Below, one piece after another: positions 61,589 through 64,000 of a DNA stretch of 64,000 nucleotides. The notes below the pieces were generated by a model. It saw only the letters and a program-made list of their open reading frames with translations. It had not been told where the DNA came from and did not search any database. The DNA lies in the NCBI GenBank assembly GCA_018873245.2, contig JAEMBT020000002.1:7724001-7788000 (forward strand), written 5' to 3'. Made by a program: the position numbers and the translations under genes. The DNA comes from Archegozetes longisetosus (lineage: Eukaryota; Arthropoda; Arachnida; Sarcoptiformes; Trhypochthoniidae). Position 1 is the stretch's first letter. Each line of letters starts with the position of its first letter.

Positions 61589-64000
61589 GGTATTGACGGG
61601 TAGATTGTTGTTCTGAAAGTCCATGAAGGGCTTAATAATCTTTGAAAATTGATAGAAGGGGAAAAGCGAGTAAAAGGTAAAGAATTAATAATAGAGTAAT
61701 TGTATAATAATTGAACAGTTGAGAAGACGAGCCCTCTATTTATAGAAGGCAAGTATAGTATTGTGAGTCAGTCATTGGTTGACAGCCTTAGTAACACCCG
61801 CTTATAAATCTGTTTTTCTCGATTTTGATCACGTCTTGTTGGCTGACATTAACAGATAAAATGGGTCAAAACACAAAGTGCGATAACATGCCTTCGGTGT
61901 ACACGCGCTTTCTTAATGATAACTCTAATTTATTTAACTGATTCTAACCGAGCTCCTTTCTATCCAGTTTGAAGCGGTTTCTTGATTCTCACTAACCTTT
62001 CTTTATAGGATTTAAGTTTTAGCTAAAACATTCAGTTTTCTATTAGCATAAATGCAAATCTATTTCTCAAACTTGCAGTTAAACACAGTTTGATTTAAGT
62101 TTAAACTTAAAAGCAAAAAGATTTGAATTTAAATAATGGAATTGAAAAGCATTAATATCTTATCAAATAGTATTTAGAAAGATAATGAATTAGGTGTTAT
62201 CTAGTTTCAGTGCAATACAAATAAGTGAATAGTTGTTCAAATACTTGAAAATTATATTTTTGATTACATAATCTTTAAAAGTACGTAAGTTAATTCTAAA
62301 ACTGTCACTTATAAAAAGCAAACACTTGATTATCTCGGGTAATGCTCGATGTTCATCCTTCAGACATCGACAAACAGTAATGATAGCTAGATAAGAGCGA
62401 AAAATAAGTCAAATAATATATGCAAACTCGATAAAAAATTGAGTGTTTTCCAATTAAACAAGTTATCTCACTTAACTTCATATTGCCTAAAAGATAATAT
62501 TGTAGAAAGTATGGTCTATAGTATGGAGAGCCTATAGTATAGTCACATGGTCTATATTGGGAAAGCCGATATATCTAATCATCCAAACAATTCGTAAAAG
62601 CTCTCACTTCAAACCCTTTGCTTTAGGCATTTATTTAAGCATTTAGGCAATCAGTTATTTTTTATGGAATGAGTTTAGTTTATCGAATTGTTTGAATATT
62701 AATTATTAAGTACTTATTAAGACTTATTAATTAATAAGTAAAGTTGATTAGATGATAAGTAAAATGTTGTTTGTCTCTTTAATCTACTTTACATTAAAGT
62801 CTACTATATTTAAATCTACTGTATATGTTGTTTTGCAAATCAAATTCAATCATAGACCAATGAAAGACTCTCGTATAGGTTGGTCGTGCCTCATATAAAT
62901 AGATAAGTTTTAACTTTTCCAACACAACTGTCTAGTGCAAACTTTAGATAAAATAAGTCTTCTTGTATTCCTTTCACAAATTCACATGACATAATTTGCT
63001 AAACTTTCACGTGAACAAAGTTTCTATTTTCTCAGCTACAGTATAGAGCTATTAAAGTATTTGGATTCCGGTCTAACAGTCTGATACTGGTTCAGTTGCA
63101 AAATCAGATACAATGGTGGGCAAATTCAAAGTACATAATCACATGAGTTTCCGTAACTTAATTATAAGCATTAATTAATGGGCTGTTGTATACAAAAGGA
63201 CACCAAAATGAAGGTGATTTCTAGCTTAGCATTAGAGACCCTTGTTTTAATTGCTTAAACTGGTGGTTACCTTTACATATAATTTATGCAAACTGAGTCG
63301 CACCTATCAGTTCAAGGTTTAATCATTAGACTCCAGTAATTAATTAGTTTTTAAATCATAAATACTTAAACACTCGAGGCGGTAAAGCTTTTAAAAAATA
63401 CAATTTAATCCGCAATGCACCAGAGTTATGCATAAATTAAATGCTCACATGTTTATTCTGAAGTAAGATCATGTGTTGCTCAGCATAATAATCGTTTTAC
63501 AGATTATAGCTACTGATGCTGTCCAGCTCCATACAGCTATTCAAGCATGCAATACATAAAATATGGAAAAACCAAAAATTTCAATTTACACTTGATCAAT
63601 TTTCATGTTTTATTTTGCGCTTAAACATACATCAATATTTGATTTCAGCAAATGATCTATAGGAGAAAATATCGAAAAACTTCAGAAGTGCATGGAGAAG
63701 ATTGTTTTGCAGAATATGGTACTGAAATGAAAGGCTGCAAAACTTATCAGAAAATCTAAAATACAGATAGTTTTTCGGAACACGCAAAATGGCATTAATA
63801 AAAAAGAAAGATTCTCGTTTGAAAGAAAAATATGAACACTTTCGCCTTCAAGTAATAATTATGAAATCTTCTGACTTCTAAGTGACACTTTAAAAGTTGT
63901 TTATCAAATATCAAATATTTTCTTTATTAATTTATATTATACAATAAAACCTGTCCATCTTGCAAAGGTAGTTAAGCCCTTCTTAAGAAAGAAATAAGTA
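61589..64000. other. upstream region of the phospho-lyase gene, otherwise empty
   Basis: Apart from the TATA box at 61736 I see no gene, RNA or repeat family that I can support up to the window edge. The AATAAAACCTG near 63942 resembles the TAAAACCT-type ends noted elsewhere but is isolated. Confidence 0.5.
61736..61744 (-). promoter_or_regulatory. TATA box of the phospho-lyase gene
   Basis: TATAAATAG on the minus strand, about 150 bp upstream of the start codon at 61588. A TCAACTG initiator-like word lies about 30 bp downstream near 61708, which would give a 5' leader of about 120 nt. Confidence 0.55.

Overview
This window is nuclear DNA from an animal, most likely an arthropod and probably a chelicerate such as an acariform mite. 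The evidence is AT-rich sequence, many short introns of about 60-150 bp with GT..AG borders, metazoan gene families (tetraspanin, storkhead-box, MOF, VDAC, sphingomyelin-synthase-related), and a neuropeptide precursor of the EFLGGP-amide (TRH-like) type known from chelicerates and myriapods. The lineage call is inference. I saw no rRNA, tRNA, CRISPR array, virus or bacterial gene.

Layout from left to right: 1-4650 is gene-free. At 4651-6695 (+) is a TspanC8 tetraspanin with a duplicated, apparently mutually exclusive exon. At 7160-9221 (+) is a carboxypeptidase E-like prohormone trimming enzyme. Then come CDK1 (9658-11099, -), the NEDD8 protease SENP8/DEN1 (12255-12957, -), an 81-residue orphan just upstream of it (13030-13478, -), the palmitoyltransferase ZDHHC6 (13944-15452, +) and a 147-residue membrane orphan that overlaps its 3' end (15444-15950, -). 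A storkhead-box (STOX/knockout) gene spans 17438-26940 (-), stretched by a 6.7-kb intron. Next are an intronless senataxin-like pseudo-helicase (28467-30944, -), the mitochondrial phosphatase PPM1K (31380-32787, +), the MYST acetyltransferase MOF/KAT8 (33252-34598, +, with a frame break) and an orphan type I membrane protein (36355-38539, -). A gene-poor stretch of 11.3 kb follows, with a degenerate hAT-like element and a GC-richer island. The EFLGGP-amide precursor is at 49840-51082 (+). The last cluster holds mitochondrial GatA/QRSL1 (52910-54566, +), SMSr/SAMD8 ceramide phosphoethanolamine synthase (54696-56159, -, with a frame break), VDAC (57073-58435, +) and ethanolamine-phosphate phospho-lyase (58720-61588, -).

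Exon models were built by hand from splice consensus, reading phase and family alignment from memory. For all complete models the exon lengths sum to a multiple of three. KAT8 and SMSr each need one extra base inside a conserved domain, which looks more like consensus error than two broken core genes. Functional links are limited: the carboxypeptidase E-like enzyme belongs to the pathway that would mature the neuropeptide, and SMSr and the phospho-lyase both belong to phosphoethanolamine metabolism. The most interesting items are the neuropeptide gene, in which every peptide copy is split by an intron at the same codon, and the tetraspanin exon duplication.
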